A stretch of 64,000 bases of DNA, taken from Tamarix chinensis (lineage: Eukaryota > Streptophyta > Magnoliopsida > Caryophyllales > Tamaricaceae). The notes beneath the pieces are model-generated. The model was not told where the DNA came from. It was given only the letters and a program-made list of their open reading frames with translations, and searched no databases. The translations under genes were made by a program, and so were the position numbers. Location of the stretch: NCBI GenBank assembly GCA_030549775.1, contig CM060175.1, positions 36,826,318 through 36,890,317 of the forward strand, written 5' to 3'. Positions 10,641-23,010 of the stretch are shown in pieces. Position 1 is the stretch's first letter. The number at the start of each line of letters is the position of its first letter.

Positions 10641-13600
10641 TTTAACACCTTCAAAAATCACAGTTGAAAATTTTCGTCTAATTAAAAACATACGCAAGCA
10701 CAGGGGTCCTAGTGCCGTGATTAGCAAAAGCATGGCCACCAACTAATATCGCACCAACCATAAGGCTATAAAAAATTCACAGGACATTAAACTAAATAAC
10801 ACATGGAATCGTAGAAATCTAGATGATTTATAAATAAAGAGAAAGTCAGAGTGCGTAAATTTAAGCATCAATGCATAATTTAAAAATGTTACAGTTTCGA
10901 GTCTGGTTGACACTCACTCTTGGCCCCAAGAAAAGTCCAACGGATCATCACATAGCCCCGCCTGATACATCAAATATGTCATAGGCATTGAACACGACAT
11001 CTCCTACCTACACCAACACAGAAGGGACCTATGCTCATGGGAATGAGTAGGACCCTTGAAATGGGTGATCGGTACGCTAGGTACTACATAAGGTAACCAT
11101 ATGGGTAAGTCCATGCAAGAAAAATAGACTAGTAAGGCATATAATGCATAATTCAGGTTCATATCATCAATCCAGACATTGAATATTATTTCTATCTTAC
11201 ACATTTCTCATTTTAATTCTGTATGAGTACAAGGACTCCATTTTTATAACCGATTGACCAGAAATACTCCACAGGTCAAAATGCACTTGACCACTATTAT
11301 AGCTAGTGGATTGGATATCACTCCATAAGGCAGAACGCAGCTGACCACTATTATAGCCAGCGGGCAGGAAATTATCCTCACTAGCCTTGAATCACGTGGT
11401 ATTCTACTGTAAGTAATTAATATCTTTCCATGATTTATTATGATGCAAAGTTTGGTTTGTTGAGCTTGGAATCTCCAACTATTATAGCCGGTGGTTCAGA
11501 AACACTCCACAGGACAAAATGCCCCTAACCACTATTATAGTTGATGGACCAAATATCACTCCACAAGGTAGCATGCACCTTATTACTATTATAGCTGGTG
11601 GACCAGAAAATATCCTTACTGAGCTTGGCTTGATAATCTTTCACTTTAAGTGTTTAGTGTTTTACTCGTGTCTTATTCCACACATAACTCAAACTAGACA
11701 TACATAACCCACTAGACTTCCCATGCTCACTCCTTTATTCCTAGTTCTCCCAAAAAGTTTGGTCCTATATCTTAGGACCTTTACACAACCTATGACTCCA
11801 AGAATTCCTCCCCATCTTTTCCTACTCACCATGAGAAACCTAAAATCTTTAGCACATGGCTCAAGGCTCACTCCCCATAACTCTTTTTTAACTTCTCTTC
11901 ACTCTCTAAGGTTTCCCCTTGAAACCCTAATCTGGCCTTTGTGGCCTCACTTCCCCTCATCCTACACAATTCATAATCCTCTTTGCTACCAAAACCATCA
12001 CCCCCCTCAAACCACACCCACTATCACTCCCTTGCTACCCATCTTCAACATGTGACCATGAAAACCCTAATTTACTCCCCCAAACCTAGTACTTCTCCTT
12101 CCTTTTATATCACCATCTCAACACCCAAACACCTTTTCCCACTTGGCTCACTTATCCTCCATGTGACACCCCTTTCATTCTTATTTCCCATTCTAACCAT
12201 TTCCATTAGTATTCCCTTCTTTGCATGCTTCTCTCATTTAGGGTTTCCTCCCAAACCTAGCCAAGTCTCTCATGCATCCTTGTACCAACCTATGTACTAT
12301 TTTTTACTTATGGACTCTAATCACCCTAACAACTCTTCCCTTACCTCACTTAACCCTCAAGTCAACATTTTCCATGTAAGGGTCATCCCCATGCAAAGGT
12401 GAACCATCCCATATAGCCCTACACTCCCCATGCATATTTTAGTCCATCTTCCTAATTTGTTCCCATTATTCCTTCTTTTGTCCACCTATAGGTCATGAGA
12501 GTTTTAGGCCATTCTTACTACCCTCTAGCCAACTCATTTTTCTTACACGTTTTTCTTTTTCCACTCACAACCACATCACACTAGTTAAGGCCCCCTATCA
12601 TGTATGTCATGAAGGACAATATTACATAAGCACATTTAATGTACAAGTAGCAATACCTTATTACACATATTATAAAAACACACACCACTTACCTTAACTC
12701 CATGCCTAGTAAACTGCATTACAAGAGCATAATCCATAACACATAAGGTACACACATATAATCAACACACATATCACATATTAAACATATTTAAGCTTTA
12801 ACCATATCCTTACCTAAAATGATATAGGGCTTGAAGCATGCTCCTATGCCTTCTTAGGGGTCAAACTTGGTTCACCTATAAGAGGGAAACACTAGGGTTA
12901 ACTTCACTCTTATTAATTTCATTATCTCCTATTTTACCTTTAGTATGAACTAGTATTAGTGATAACAATAATAATATTAGCTTTAGTAGTAAAAATAAGG
13001 ATATTATCCTCAAAATAGTGAACCATGCTATTATTAGCCAAAATAGAGTTAGGTAGTTATATTAGTCAAGGTAGGATATTTTAAAAAATATTAGTAATAA
13101 TAATGATAATAATTTTAACAACAATAACAACAAAAACACTAATAATAATAATAATAAGGATAATAGTAAATTTAGAATAATAATTATACTAAATAATTTA
13201 TACTTAAGGATAGGAAGGGTTAGGGCATAACCTAGTGAGGGTAGTAGCTAGGCGGCAGCAGCGGTGCATAGCGGCGGTGATGGAAGCAGTGGTGGTTTTG
13301 GGGAAGGTGGGTCATTTAGGGCTAAAAGAGATAGATAGGTGGTGGTTGTGGGGTGGTAGACTCTCTAGGCTGAGAGGGTTGCAGTCGTGGTGGTGGTGCA
13401 CTAGGGTGCAGGAGTAGGTGGTAGTAGTTATGGTGGTCGAGGGTAGTAGAGAAGGAGGGAGGAGGAAGGGGAGGGAGAAAGGGGAAAGGAAGGGTAGGGG
13501 AAGGTAAGGGAGGTTTTGCTGTGTTGATTGGGTAGTAGGAGAGGTGGTGATTGTTGTAGAGGAGTCGATGAGAGGGGTAGCGATGAGGTACAAAGGAAAG

Positions 13601-14572
13601 CTCGAGCTGCCTACTTTGCACAATTGGGGTGGGTTGTGTTGATTGATTCAGGGGTAACTAGTGGCTTAGTTTGGTGGAGGGTAATGTAGAGAAGGGATTG
13701 GGTGGTGTTTCGAGTGGTAGCGTTGCAAGGCAGCAGTATTTGAAGTGGCTACAATAAAACCAGCTAAGATTTCTAAGCAAAGCAAAGGAGGGAAAATAAG
13801 GGGTCGGTATAGGGTATTTGTAGGCTAAAGGAGGGAGAGGAAGAAAAGGGGAAAGAGGATAAGGAGGCAGGTATGGGGAAAAAAGGAAATGAAGGGGAGC
13901 ACGCGAGGGGGGTTTGGCTAAAAATGAGAAAGGAAAAGGATTTGGGAGAGAGAGGAGGAGTAGGTTGGGCGGTACGGTGGTAGGTTACTATTGCGACCTG
14001 TAGCACGAGGACGGGGAGAAGGAAGGATGAAGAAGAAGGGGGTTGGGCTAGTTGGTCGAGGGAAAATAAAGAAACTAGGAGCGAGGGGAGAAAGAAAAAA
14101 AAGAGAGGCGAGCTAGGGCATACGGGGCAGAGAAGAGAGAACGGGGGAGTTGGGCCACACGGTTGTGGCCTAATTAGGGGAAGAAGAGGAGAAAAAGAAA
14201 ATGAGAAAAAGAAAGAGGAAAAAAGGAAAAAGGAAGGAAACATGAAAAAGGGAAAAAAAGAAAAAGGAAAATAGGTTAGTTAGGGTGTTTAGGATATTTT
14301 GGTATTTTTGAATATTTGAAAATAATAAAAATTATTAAAATAATAATAAAATTCCTTTTTATATTAATTTAGAAATTTTTAGGGTAAATCCTCCTAAATT
14401 CTATTTTATTTAGCAAATTACCCTAGTCTTCCCTACTTAAATTCTTTATTATTCCCCTCCATTTTTTTCTTAATTACTCTCATTATTTTATTAAATTAAT
14501 TTATTTAATGAATTTCACTAATAAATCCCTATTTTATTGTAATTTCCTAAACTATGGTTTTGGGGTATTACA
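10641..14572 (-). mobile_element. Solo LTR C nested in LTR A
   Basis: On the minus strand it starts TGTAATACCCCAAAAC at 14572 and ends GAAGGTGTTAAA at 10641, 3932 bp. The 5-bp duplication CTCAT lies at 10636-10640 and 14573-14577, and LTR A's sequence reads on across it (TTTCATGGGT...TCAT then TCCCACGAG, as in LTR B). It contains five or more diverged ACCACTATTATAGC...GTGG units at 11280-11610, a GC/AG-rich purine tract zone at 13230-14280, and an AT-rich start. No coding sequence is attached. Confidence 0.88.
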
Positions 14573-15004
14573 CTCATTCCCACGAGTAGATGGCCCAAAT
14601 GCCATTATGCAAGTCAAGGATGACCTAGTGGATGAGTTTTCAACCTTTGATGATTTATATGTGCAAGAGTGATTTTGATATTAGATTTTGGGCATATAGT
14701 TACTTTATCTAGATGTTTGTTCTGAATAGATATTTTTTTGGGCTTTTAGATCCATGGTATCCCGTTTTGTATTTAGGATTATTATAGTTAATGTAAACCT
14801 CAAAACTTTTATCCAATGATTATTAATATTCCCTCAATTTCTATCTATCATGTTTTACTTTATAACTCTTTTTCCTTTTTATTGATGTAAAGATGGTATG
14901 GTAAGCAAGACTTCTATCAATTATGGCAGTAATGACTAGTTATTTGATTATATGCTTCCACTTAAAATGAAATTTTTTAGTAATAGAAATTTTGGGGTGT
15001 TATA

Positions 15005-16367
15005 ATAAAGCTCCTAGACATTATTCTCATCATGTAGAATGGACAAGTACAATCCCAAAGTATAAACATCCTGACCACTATTCATATCTGATGAAATAGA
15101 TACGTATAGCTGTAGGGCAAAAAGCTCTTGACCACTATTATCATCTAGTGGAGCTACCATGTATAACCACTCTTAACTCATATGACATTTCATTGTAAAT
15201 TATTAATATCTAAGGTATGTTTATTTATTTTCCCAAGGCATATGAACCAATATATTTTCCCAAGGACAAGAATAATCCCCCTAAGAAACCCTAATTTTAT
15301 AATTCAATCATAACTTCTCCCCCACTAGTCATTTTATCACCAAATCGAATATCCATACTTAAAATTTTGTTATTGGAAACATACTCACAAATTAATTTTT
15401 AACTCCAATGTCGTACACATGTGATAACACCTGCCTTTAGGATGACTAATCCATTTTCCTACAAAACTCTAATTTCATAGTTTAACAAAAAAATTTCCCA
15501 TGAGACTCGTATAACCAAAAAAATTTAAATGCATACCTAAAATGCCAATATTAACAACCTATACAAAACTTAAGGTCAAATTCTAATACTAAACACATTT
15601 GATAATAATTATGCCATTAGGGTTAGCATTCTTGTTTAAAGTTAATTTTCTCATTATTTAGACTTATATCATTTCTATTCACCCCAAACATTTCACATAC
15701 TATAGGTAACCTATTTTGAACTTATTATCACATTATAATACCCAACATTCTATTTTTAACACATATTTTCCCAAATGCCCCTATAAAAACTATAATACCC
15801 ATAATCCCACAAAAACCTTACGAGTCACAATATGAATTATTTTTCAACTTCCATATATTTATTTTTAAAAAAAATGCATAACCACAATTTTATATATTTT
15901 TCATATACCCCAATTTATGCCAACCCACAATATGCCCAAAATACATCTTTCCACAACTTTTTCACTTTTACATCCCACGATATAACATATATATCATTAA
16001 AATAACAACATTAGCTACATAATAATTCTAAATTTGATATCATATACAGATACACATATTATACATAAAAGCCCTAACTATGACATATATACTTATTCAA
16101 TCATCTTCGATCTATAAGCACGTAAGACATATAATTCCTTCACCAATACGACTACAATATCACCTAAAAGTAAAAAAACACAAGATTATTAGGGTAATTA
16201 AACATGGGAAAACTAAGGAAAAGAAAATTGAGATGGAGGAAAAATTGAGATAACTAAAATGTAAAAGTCTTGGACAAGGGTGGTGAATAGAAGAGGGCAC
16301 ATCGATGGTGTGGTGGCAGACACAGTAATAGTTGGCAGTCGATATGGTGGTGATGGGTGGAAGAAGG
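15005..16367 (-). mobile_element. LTR D fragment 2
   Basis: Continues D beyond LTR A. It has the same ACCACTATT...GTGG motifs at 15070-15150, then AT-rich sequence, then a stretch rich in GGTGGTG (16270-16365) typical of the middle of these LTRs. It ends at the copia element's duplication GAAGG (16363-16367). Confidence 0.7.
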
Positions 16368-17755
16368 TGTAGGAATTCAGCCAAGCGAAACACAAGGCAG
16401 CGAAATAAAATCAAAGGTTAAATTTACCAGGAACATATGCTAGATTTAAGACGAAACTGCTTGATCCAATTGAGTTTGTTTCAATTGATTGATTTCAATC
16501 TCCTTTGAGCGAGCGAGTGTGAATTCTGTCACACCTCTACCGGTATCCACACACTTTGAATCTAGATCACTAAGGAAGCGTGCTAGCGCTAATGGAACAC
16601 TCTCTCAATTTCGTGAATAACTAGTGTTGGTGTCTAGGTTATTTTCTCCCACTTAGAGAGAGAGCAAAAAGGTGTATATGTAATAAAACCCTAGCTTGGG
16701 TATTTATATTAACACTCTAGCCCACCTAGAGGCATTGGACTTGGGCCTTAATCACATTAAAACCACTTTGACTTGATGGGATATTAATCATATTAGGATC
16801 TCATCTTATTCTTTTGATCCAGTTCAGTTCGGTGTGCGACCCTGTAGGTTCACGTAATATTGGCAATGGACCAAAACTCCTTTAGGGCCCACAAATCATA
16901 AGAGGTCTCTAGCAAGAAGTTATGACTACCCAAATTACGCAAATGTCCTATGCTCGACATAACCTATTAATAACCCGTATATTTGTCCTTTTGTCACACG
17001 ATATTTAGATTGAACACAAGGCATTTGTCGTGTCATTCTTGCTATGTTCAATCACATTCTTTCTCGATCACCAAGTAAGACTAACCTTAAACAAATGACA
17101 CCTCGTTTGCACATGGCCATGCTAACATTAGTCATACTTGTCGAGGGGCCCAAAGATATCTCTCTCATGTCATGAGAGGGACAAATCCCATCTTGATCAA
17201 CTATGTGCCTCTATATGATTCACAACATGTCTAATCAATACCTTTATGATCACCCCTAATAAGGGTAACGTTTGGTAAAGTTAAAACATAATGATCATCA
17301 TACCGGAAAATACGAAGATCTCAGGTTAAAGGACGATATACAATTTAGAGAACACTGATGACACTTTGCACAATATTTAATGCAGTCTCCTCCTACTGGG
17401 TCGGTCCAATATCATGTTCCCTAACATGTATCTATGTTATTAGTTTGATATCTCATATCAATGATCAGTGGAACATGATCATCAACTAATCAACATACTA
17501 GTCTTATAATCACTAATATCCCTTAATTAGATGATATTAGACTAGGGACAGTTCTTGAATAATAATCTTTCTATCTATTAGTAGAGTTCCACAATCCAGT
17601 CACATACTTGATTATCTACATAAAGAATAATTATTCAAAGGGATAATAGCATTTGAATGAATAACATCATTTGATACTTTTATTAATAAGCACAATCTCT
17701 AAATATGCAAATATAAATTTTAACATATGATTAGTTCTAGGGCATATTTCCATTA
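16368..17755 (-). repeat. Copia 3' LTR
   Basis: Downstream LTR (left on the plus strand), 1388 bp, ends TG...TA on the plus strand. It is preceded in the sense direction by the polypurine tract. Confidence 0.93.
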
Positions 17756-17770
17756 GTCTCCCACTTGCAC
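17756..17770 (-). other. Copia polypurine tract
   Basis: Sense strand reads GTGCAAGTGGGAGAC directly before the 3' LTR; it overlaps the stop codon of the RNase H frame. It primes plus-strand DNA synthesis. Confidence 0.88.
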
Positions 17771-18198
17771 TAGTACCAATCATGTATAAGCCTAATGCCT
17801 TGTGAACTAGTATGACGTTCATACTTAGGTTGTGGGAGAGGTTTGGTTAATGGATCAGCAATATTTGCATCTGTATGGACCTTGCACAAATTCACATCAC
17901 CCATTTGGACAATCTCTCGAATGATGTGATATTTCCTAAGTATGTGCTTGGTCTTATGATGAGACCTTGGCTCCTTAGCCTGTGCAATAGCTCCATGGTT
18001 GTCACAGTATAACCAAACTGGACTCAGAATGCTAGGAACCACTTCTAGTTCAGTGATGAATTTTCTAATCCACACTGCTTCCTTTGATGCTTCTGAAGCA
18101 GCAATATACTCAGCTTCTGTTGTAGAATCAGCAACTGTGTCTTGTTTTGAACTCTTCCAACTCACAGCTCCACCGTTAAGGCAAAATCCATAACCTGA
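17770..18198 (-). pseudogene. Copia RNase H domain
   Basis: The last domain of the polyprotein, which would remove RNA from the RNA-DNA hybrid. Readable motifs are SWKSSKQDTVADSTTEAEY, with the catalytic Glu in TEAEY, LYCDNHGAI with a catalytic Asp, and the C-terminal HTDANIADPLTKPL that is standard for plant copia. It follows the reverse transcriptase frame directly after an in-frame TAG at 18199-18201; the codons across the stop continue the family sequence, so this is one domain cut by a nonsense change. The C-terminus appears complete, ending in the stop at 17770. Confidence 0.88.
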
Positions 18199-19254
18199 CT
18201 ACGATCGGAAATCATCTTTATCTGTTTGGAAACTCACATCTGTGTAACCAGTTACCAACAGATCCTGTTCTCCTCCATATACCAAGAACATTTCCTTTGT
18301 CCTTCTCAAGTACTTGAGAATGTTCTTGACTATAGTCCAGTGACTCTCACCAGGGTCATATTGGAACCTACTTGCTATGCTAATGGCATATGAGATATCT
18401 AGTCGAGTACACAACATGGCATACATAATAGAACCAATGGCTGAAGCATATGGAATTCTACTCATGCAGTCTCTCTCATCCTGTGTCTGAGGACACTGAG
18501 TCTTGCTAAGAGCCATACCATGTTGCATAGGCAAGAAACCTCTCTTGGAGTCTTGCATATTGTACCTATAGAGGATCTTGTCGATATAAGTACTCTGACT
18601 TAATCCAATCAACTTTCTTGATCTATCCCTATAGATCTTGATCCCTAAAATATAGGCTGCCTCGCCAAGATCCTTCATTGAAAACGAATTACCTAGCCAT
18701 GTCCTTACATATTGTAGCATAGGAATATCATTTCCAATAAGGAGTATGTCATCCACATAAAGAACAAGGAAAACAAGTGCACTCCCACTAAACTTCTTGT
18801 AAACACAAGACTCTTCTTCGCATCTGATGAAGCCAAACTCTTTGACTACTTCATCAAAATGAAGATTCCAACTCCGAGATGCTTGCTTAAGCCCATAAAT
18901 GGATCTCTTAAGCTTGCATACCTTTCCAGCAATGTTAGGATGCCCAAAACCTTCAGGTTGTGTCATATACACATCCTCCTGCAAATAACCATTAAGGAAT
19001 GCAGTTTTGACATCCATTTGCCGTATTTCATAATCATGGAATGCAACAATTGCTAGAAGGATCCGAATGGATTTAAGCATAGCAACAGATGAATAGGTTT
19101 CATCATAGTTAGTACCATAATTTTTTTTGAAACCTTTAGCCACTAGATGTGCCTTAAAAACATCCACATTGCCATCTTTATCAAGTTTCTTCTTGAAAAT
19201 CCATTTGCACCCAATGGTTCTACAACCATCAGGCGGATCAACCAAAGTCCATAC
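18199..19254 (-). pseudogene. Copia reverse transcriptase (RVT_2)
   Basis: About 350 codons open in one frame, covering a complete RVT_2 domain. Motifs in order: GCKWIFKKKLDKDG, then QMDVKTAFLNGYL with a catalytic Asp (residue about 78), KLKRSIYGLKQASRSW, and the active site YVDD at 18748-18759. A connection region follows, ending near an in-frame TAG at 18199-18201. An in-frame TAA at 19255-19257 separates it from the integrase C-terminal extension. The catalytic residues are intact; only the joining codons are lost, which makes this the best preserved piece of the element. Confidence 0.92.
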
Positions 19255-20310
19255 TTAGTTTTTATCCATGGATTCCATCTCGGATTTCATGGCGTTGAGC
19301 CATTTATCAGAGTTAGAGCTCATCATTGCTTCTTCATATGTTAAGGGTTCATCATTGTCTAACAATAATACATCACGATGTTCAGTCATGAGAAACATGT
19401 ATCTCTCTGGCTTGTGACACACCCTTGTAGACCTACATGGAGCCCTTTCCACTTCTGCAGGCCCTATAATAGATTATAAAGGCTGCTCAGGCTCTATTAC
19501 ATTGGGATCATTATCCTGTGGCTCTTGAATTTCTTCAAGATGTACTTTACTCCCACTGGCTCTTCCAGAAAGAAATTCTCTTTCTAGGAATACACCATGC
19601 CGAGCAACAAACACTTTGTTCTCGGTGCGGTTGGAAAAGTAATATCCTTTATTTTCTTTAGGATATCCCACAAAGAAGCATTTGTCTGATTTGGGTTCAA
19701 GCTTGCTTGAGGTCAAACGTTTTACATATGCCTCACAACCCCAAATCTTGAGAAAAGATAAACTTGGAACTTTTCCAGTCCATATCTCGTACGGAGTCTT
19801 TTCTACTGCTTCTGATGGAGCTCTATTTAGTGTGAACACTGTGGTCTCAAGATCATAGCCCTAGAAAGAGATTGAAAGATCGGTGTGACTCATCATTAAT
19901 CGAACCATATCTAATAAAGTTCGATTCCTCTGTTCAGATACACCATTCCACTGTGGAGTTCCTGGTGGAGTGAGTTGTGAAACTATTCCACATCTTTTAA
20001 GATGGTCATCAAAAGCTTGGCTCAAGTATTCACCTCCTCGATCGGATCGAAGAGCTTTAATAGTTTTACCAAGTTGGTTCTGTACTTCATTTTGAAATTC
20101 TTGGAACCTTTCAAATGATTCATGTTTATGTTTCATAAGATAAACATAACCATATCGACTAAAGTCATCAGTAAATGTGATGAAGTATTGAAACCCTCCT
20201 CTAGCAATTGAACTTATTGGTCCACAAACATCAGTATGTATGAGGCCTAATAATTCATCAGCCCTTTGACTGTTACCAGAAAATGGGGATTTAGCCCTTT
20301 TTCCATTCTT
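19255..20310 (-). pseudogene. Copia integrase, N-terminal zinc domain missing
   Basis: The catalytic core is readable: TFTDDFSRYGY (first Asp near 20169), LRSDRGGEY (second Asp at 20043-20041) and PQWNGVSEQRNRT (Glu), with 35 residues between the second Asp and the Glu (DD35E). The C-terminal part continues with TPYEIWTGKVPSLSFLKIWG and VGYPKENKGYYF. In-frame stops lie at 19861-19863 (TAG), 19474-19476 (TAA) and 19255-19257 (TAA). The family's HHCC zinc-binding (GAG-pre-integrase) domain is absent: protease sequence jumps near 20310 to the short stretch just before the core (ADELLGLIHTDVCGP), in a different frame. Confidence 0.88.
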
Positions 20311-21283
20311 CTACTCTCCTTTAGACCCTGCACATTTGTACAAATGTGAGATCCACATTCGGTATCTAATACCCATGAAGAAGTAGAAGTAGTAACATTT
20401 ACTTCTATAACATAAATACCTGAAGTTGTGGCTTCAACCAAGCCATTATTCTTATCTTCCATGTATTTCTTACAATTTCTCTTCCAGTGGCTAGACTTTT
20501 TACAATAGAAGCATTGATGGTCAGCAGTTGGTCCAGGCTTAGGATTGGGTTTGTTAAGTTTGTTCCAGTTCTTAACTGGAGTCTTACCCTTACCTTTGGG
20601 ATTAACCTTTCCTTTACCTTTACCAACTCTCTTGAAACCTTTGCCCTTTTGAACCATTAAAACATTATTTGGCTTCTTAATGTTTTGTTCAGCAGTCTTA
20701 GCATCCCATACAACTCAGTTAGCGATTTCTTGAGATCATGCATGATGTAGTTCATGATAAACTGATCATATGACTCAGGCAACGATTGCAGGATCAGATC
20801 CGTAGCCAACTTTTGGTTAATGGGAACATCCAATCTCTCAAGATAATCAACATAGGCAATCATCTTAAGAACATGTGGACTGACTGGGTTCCCTTCTGTG
20901 AGCTTGCATGAGAACAATGCTTTTGTAGTCTCAATCCTTTCAACTCGAGCTTGTTTCTCAAACAAGTTCTTGAGTTCATTAATAAGAGCATGGGCATCAA
21001 CCATGCACTCAAACTATTTTTGAAGGTCTGATTGCATGCAAGATAACATTAGACAAGCTACATCCAATGACTCATCTTTGTGCTTACGATAAGTAGTTTG
21101 CTCGGCACGTGGGGCATTAGCTGCCGGTTTCTGAAGGACGTCCTATTCTAGGACATAGTGTTTCCTTTCTTGAGTGAGAACTATTCTCAAATTTCTATGC
21201 CAGTTGAGGAAGTTATTTCCATTTAGTTTGTCCTTCTCAAGGACCGATCGCAGTGAGAATGTGTTGGTGTTATTATTTGCCAT
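20311..21283 (-). pseudogene. Copia gag and protease N-terminal half
   Basis: Gag starts with ATG at 21283 (MANNNTNTFSLRSVLEK), the usual start of this lineage. The gag core includes LPESYDQFIMNYIMHDLKKS. A lysine/glycine-rich linker and one CCHC zinc knuckle (CFYCKKSSHWKRNC, 20513-20472) follow. The protease active site reads VLDTECGSHIC at about 20370-20340: the expected Asp-Thr/Ser-Gly is Asp-Thr-Glu, so the protease would be inactive. Breaks: in-frame TAG at 21143-21145 and 21014-21016, a single-base frameshift near 20698, and loss of the rest of the protease after VQGL near 20312. Confidence 0.87.
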
Positions 21284-22997
21284 ATTGATCTACAACAAAA
21301 GATATGCGAAGATTTAAATTTTTGCTTCTTAAAATTAGATTCTATATACTCGCCAAAGTAAAAGAATCTCCCACTAAATCTCATTTTCCCTTTGAGATTT
21401 TGTAGGCCAGGACCCATAATTCACTAACACGTAAGTAAGCTTTGGCTTATCACTTAAGATACTAGTAATTTAGGTAAGCAACACCTTACTAATTACATCC
21501 TATGTAACTCCTGGTTGTTGGGTGACATCTAATGTCCTGTCATTCCCAACCTTATGCCTCAAGGCCCAAAACTATTTTGATAGCCTTGTGAAGTCCAACC
21601 AATACGTTTAACAAATGAGAATCATCACAAACTATTATACCAAGATAATCATGAATGCTCTGCTTTGGTAAACCCATTCAATGACGATACTGGTGTTAAT
21701 AGCATGAGGTATTGGGAAGGCATTTAAGACTTATATTAAAGGGACGCAAAACATTCACAAATGATAGCTACATAGAATATACGAAGTAAATAAGCAATAG
21801 AATACTAAGGGTGTGATATAGCATGGCCTCAGAACAAAATTGACCGGCAACCAATTGCCACTACTCTTCTTCGAACACCACCAGTCTTGAACTCTCCAAG
21901 GAAAATCCTTTGCTTCAAGTGCCAAACTCCTATCATTTAGGATGTACATTACATCCTAATGATCTAGCTAATAGCACTAAGGATACATACAAAAGGGTGT
22001 CCTAAAATACAAGAGATCTATGAATGGAAGAAAATATTTACAAAATACTTAACGACTCATAGGCCGTAAAACCATTACAAAATTACATAACGACATGCAG
22101 GTCGTATTAAATGAGGCCATGCTATATCACTATGATAAACTGCTCCATACCTGTACTCATGCATTTATCACATAAAAGTAACATACAAGCATGTGCAAAA
22201 TAAGATAACATAGGGATAAGGGAAGTGCCCCTGGCAGCGGTTATTAAATTAATGACATTAATAAATTTCAATAATAAAAAATTAAACGAATTGATCCAAT
22301 CAATCCAAAACCCGTCCAATCCCTATTGGACTTAAAACACCTTAATCAAACCATATTTAATAGACCAATATGAATTAATCACATTAATTTCCATCAATTG
22401 AATTGATCACATTAATTTACCTTTATTGAAAAGGCATTACATAACTCATCAAATTAATGAAATCTCATTATCTAATATAAATTAAATCATATTTAATTTC
22501 TATAATCAAATCATATTTAATTATCTAATATAAATTAATCGAATTAATTTATCTTTATTGAATAGACGTTACATAACTCATAAAATTAATGAAATCTCAT
22601 TCAAAAGGCCAGAATAAATTACTCAAATTAATACAACCTTTGAATTGATATTTCAAAATTATGCATATGCATCTACCCTAATCATAGCCGCCAACAAGAA
22701 CCAAAACTGAAACTAGTAGATCAAATCTACTACCACATAAAATGATATGTACAACATATTCATAAACTTAAGATATTAACCATTTGAATCCCATAAATCA
22801 ATCAAATTTATCATCAAATAAAGATGATAAAATAAAACCGAATCAAAAGATTCAATCAATTAGATCTATGAAATTAGACCAAATCAATTAATCCAAATAT
22901 AAAAAAATATATATTAGAGCAAATAAGGGAAAGATCACATCAACCCCTATCGAAACAAAGAACAAATTCAACAGGCCGAAAGAAATCATAGCATTTT
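21284..22997 (-). other. Copia untranslated leader
   Basis: About 1.7 kb between the primer binding site and the gag start. It is AT-rich with TTAATT-rich short repeats at 22320-22640. I see no coding motif. The length is long for a copia leader, so it may hold packaging signals or an old insertion. Confidence 0.6.
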
Positions 22998-23009
22998 GCT
23001 CTGATACCA
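22998..23009 (-). other. Copia primer binding site (initiator tRNA-Met)
   Basis: Sense strand reads TGGTATCAGAGC, complementary to the 3' end of plant initiator methionine tRNA, one base inside the 5' LTR. Confidence 0.93.
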
Positions 23010-23010
23010 C

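Larger units (their letters stand above)
8276..15004 (+). mobile_element. Solo LTR A (Ty3/gypsy-type), split by solo LTR C
   Basis: Starts TGTAACACCTC at 8276 and ends GGTGTTATA at 15004, flanked on both sides by the 5-bp duplication ATAAA (8271-8275 and 15005-15009). Solo LTR C interrupts it at 10641-14572 with its own duplication, so LTR A itself is about 2.8 kb. It contains the TTC microsatellite, a CT-rich stretch (8520-8880), repeated ...AATAATA... motifs at 9990-10400, and near the insertion the conserved segment TTTCATGGGT...TCATTCCCACGAG shared with LTR B. No interior or coding sequence is attached, so it is a solo LTR. Confidence 0.85.

Noticed and set aside
13773..14243. A 156-codon minus-strand frame rich in Ser, Pro and Phe, hydrophobic
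   Set aside because: It reads through the purine-rich (CT-rich on the minus strand) zone of LTR C; equivalent zones in other LTRs give similar frames with no sequence conservation.
22998..23009. tRNA gene end
   Set aside because: Matches a tRNA-Met 3' end but lacks the rest of a tRNA; it is the primer binding site beside an LTR.
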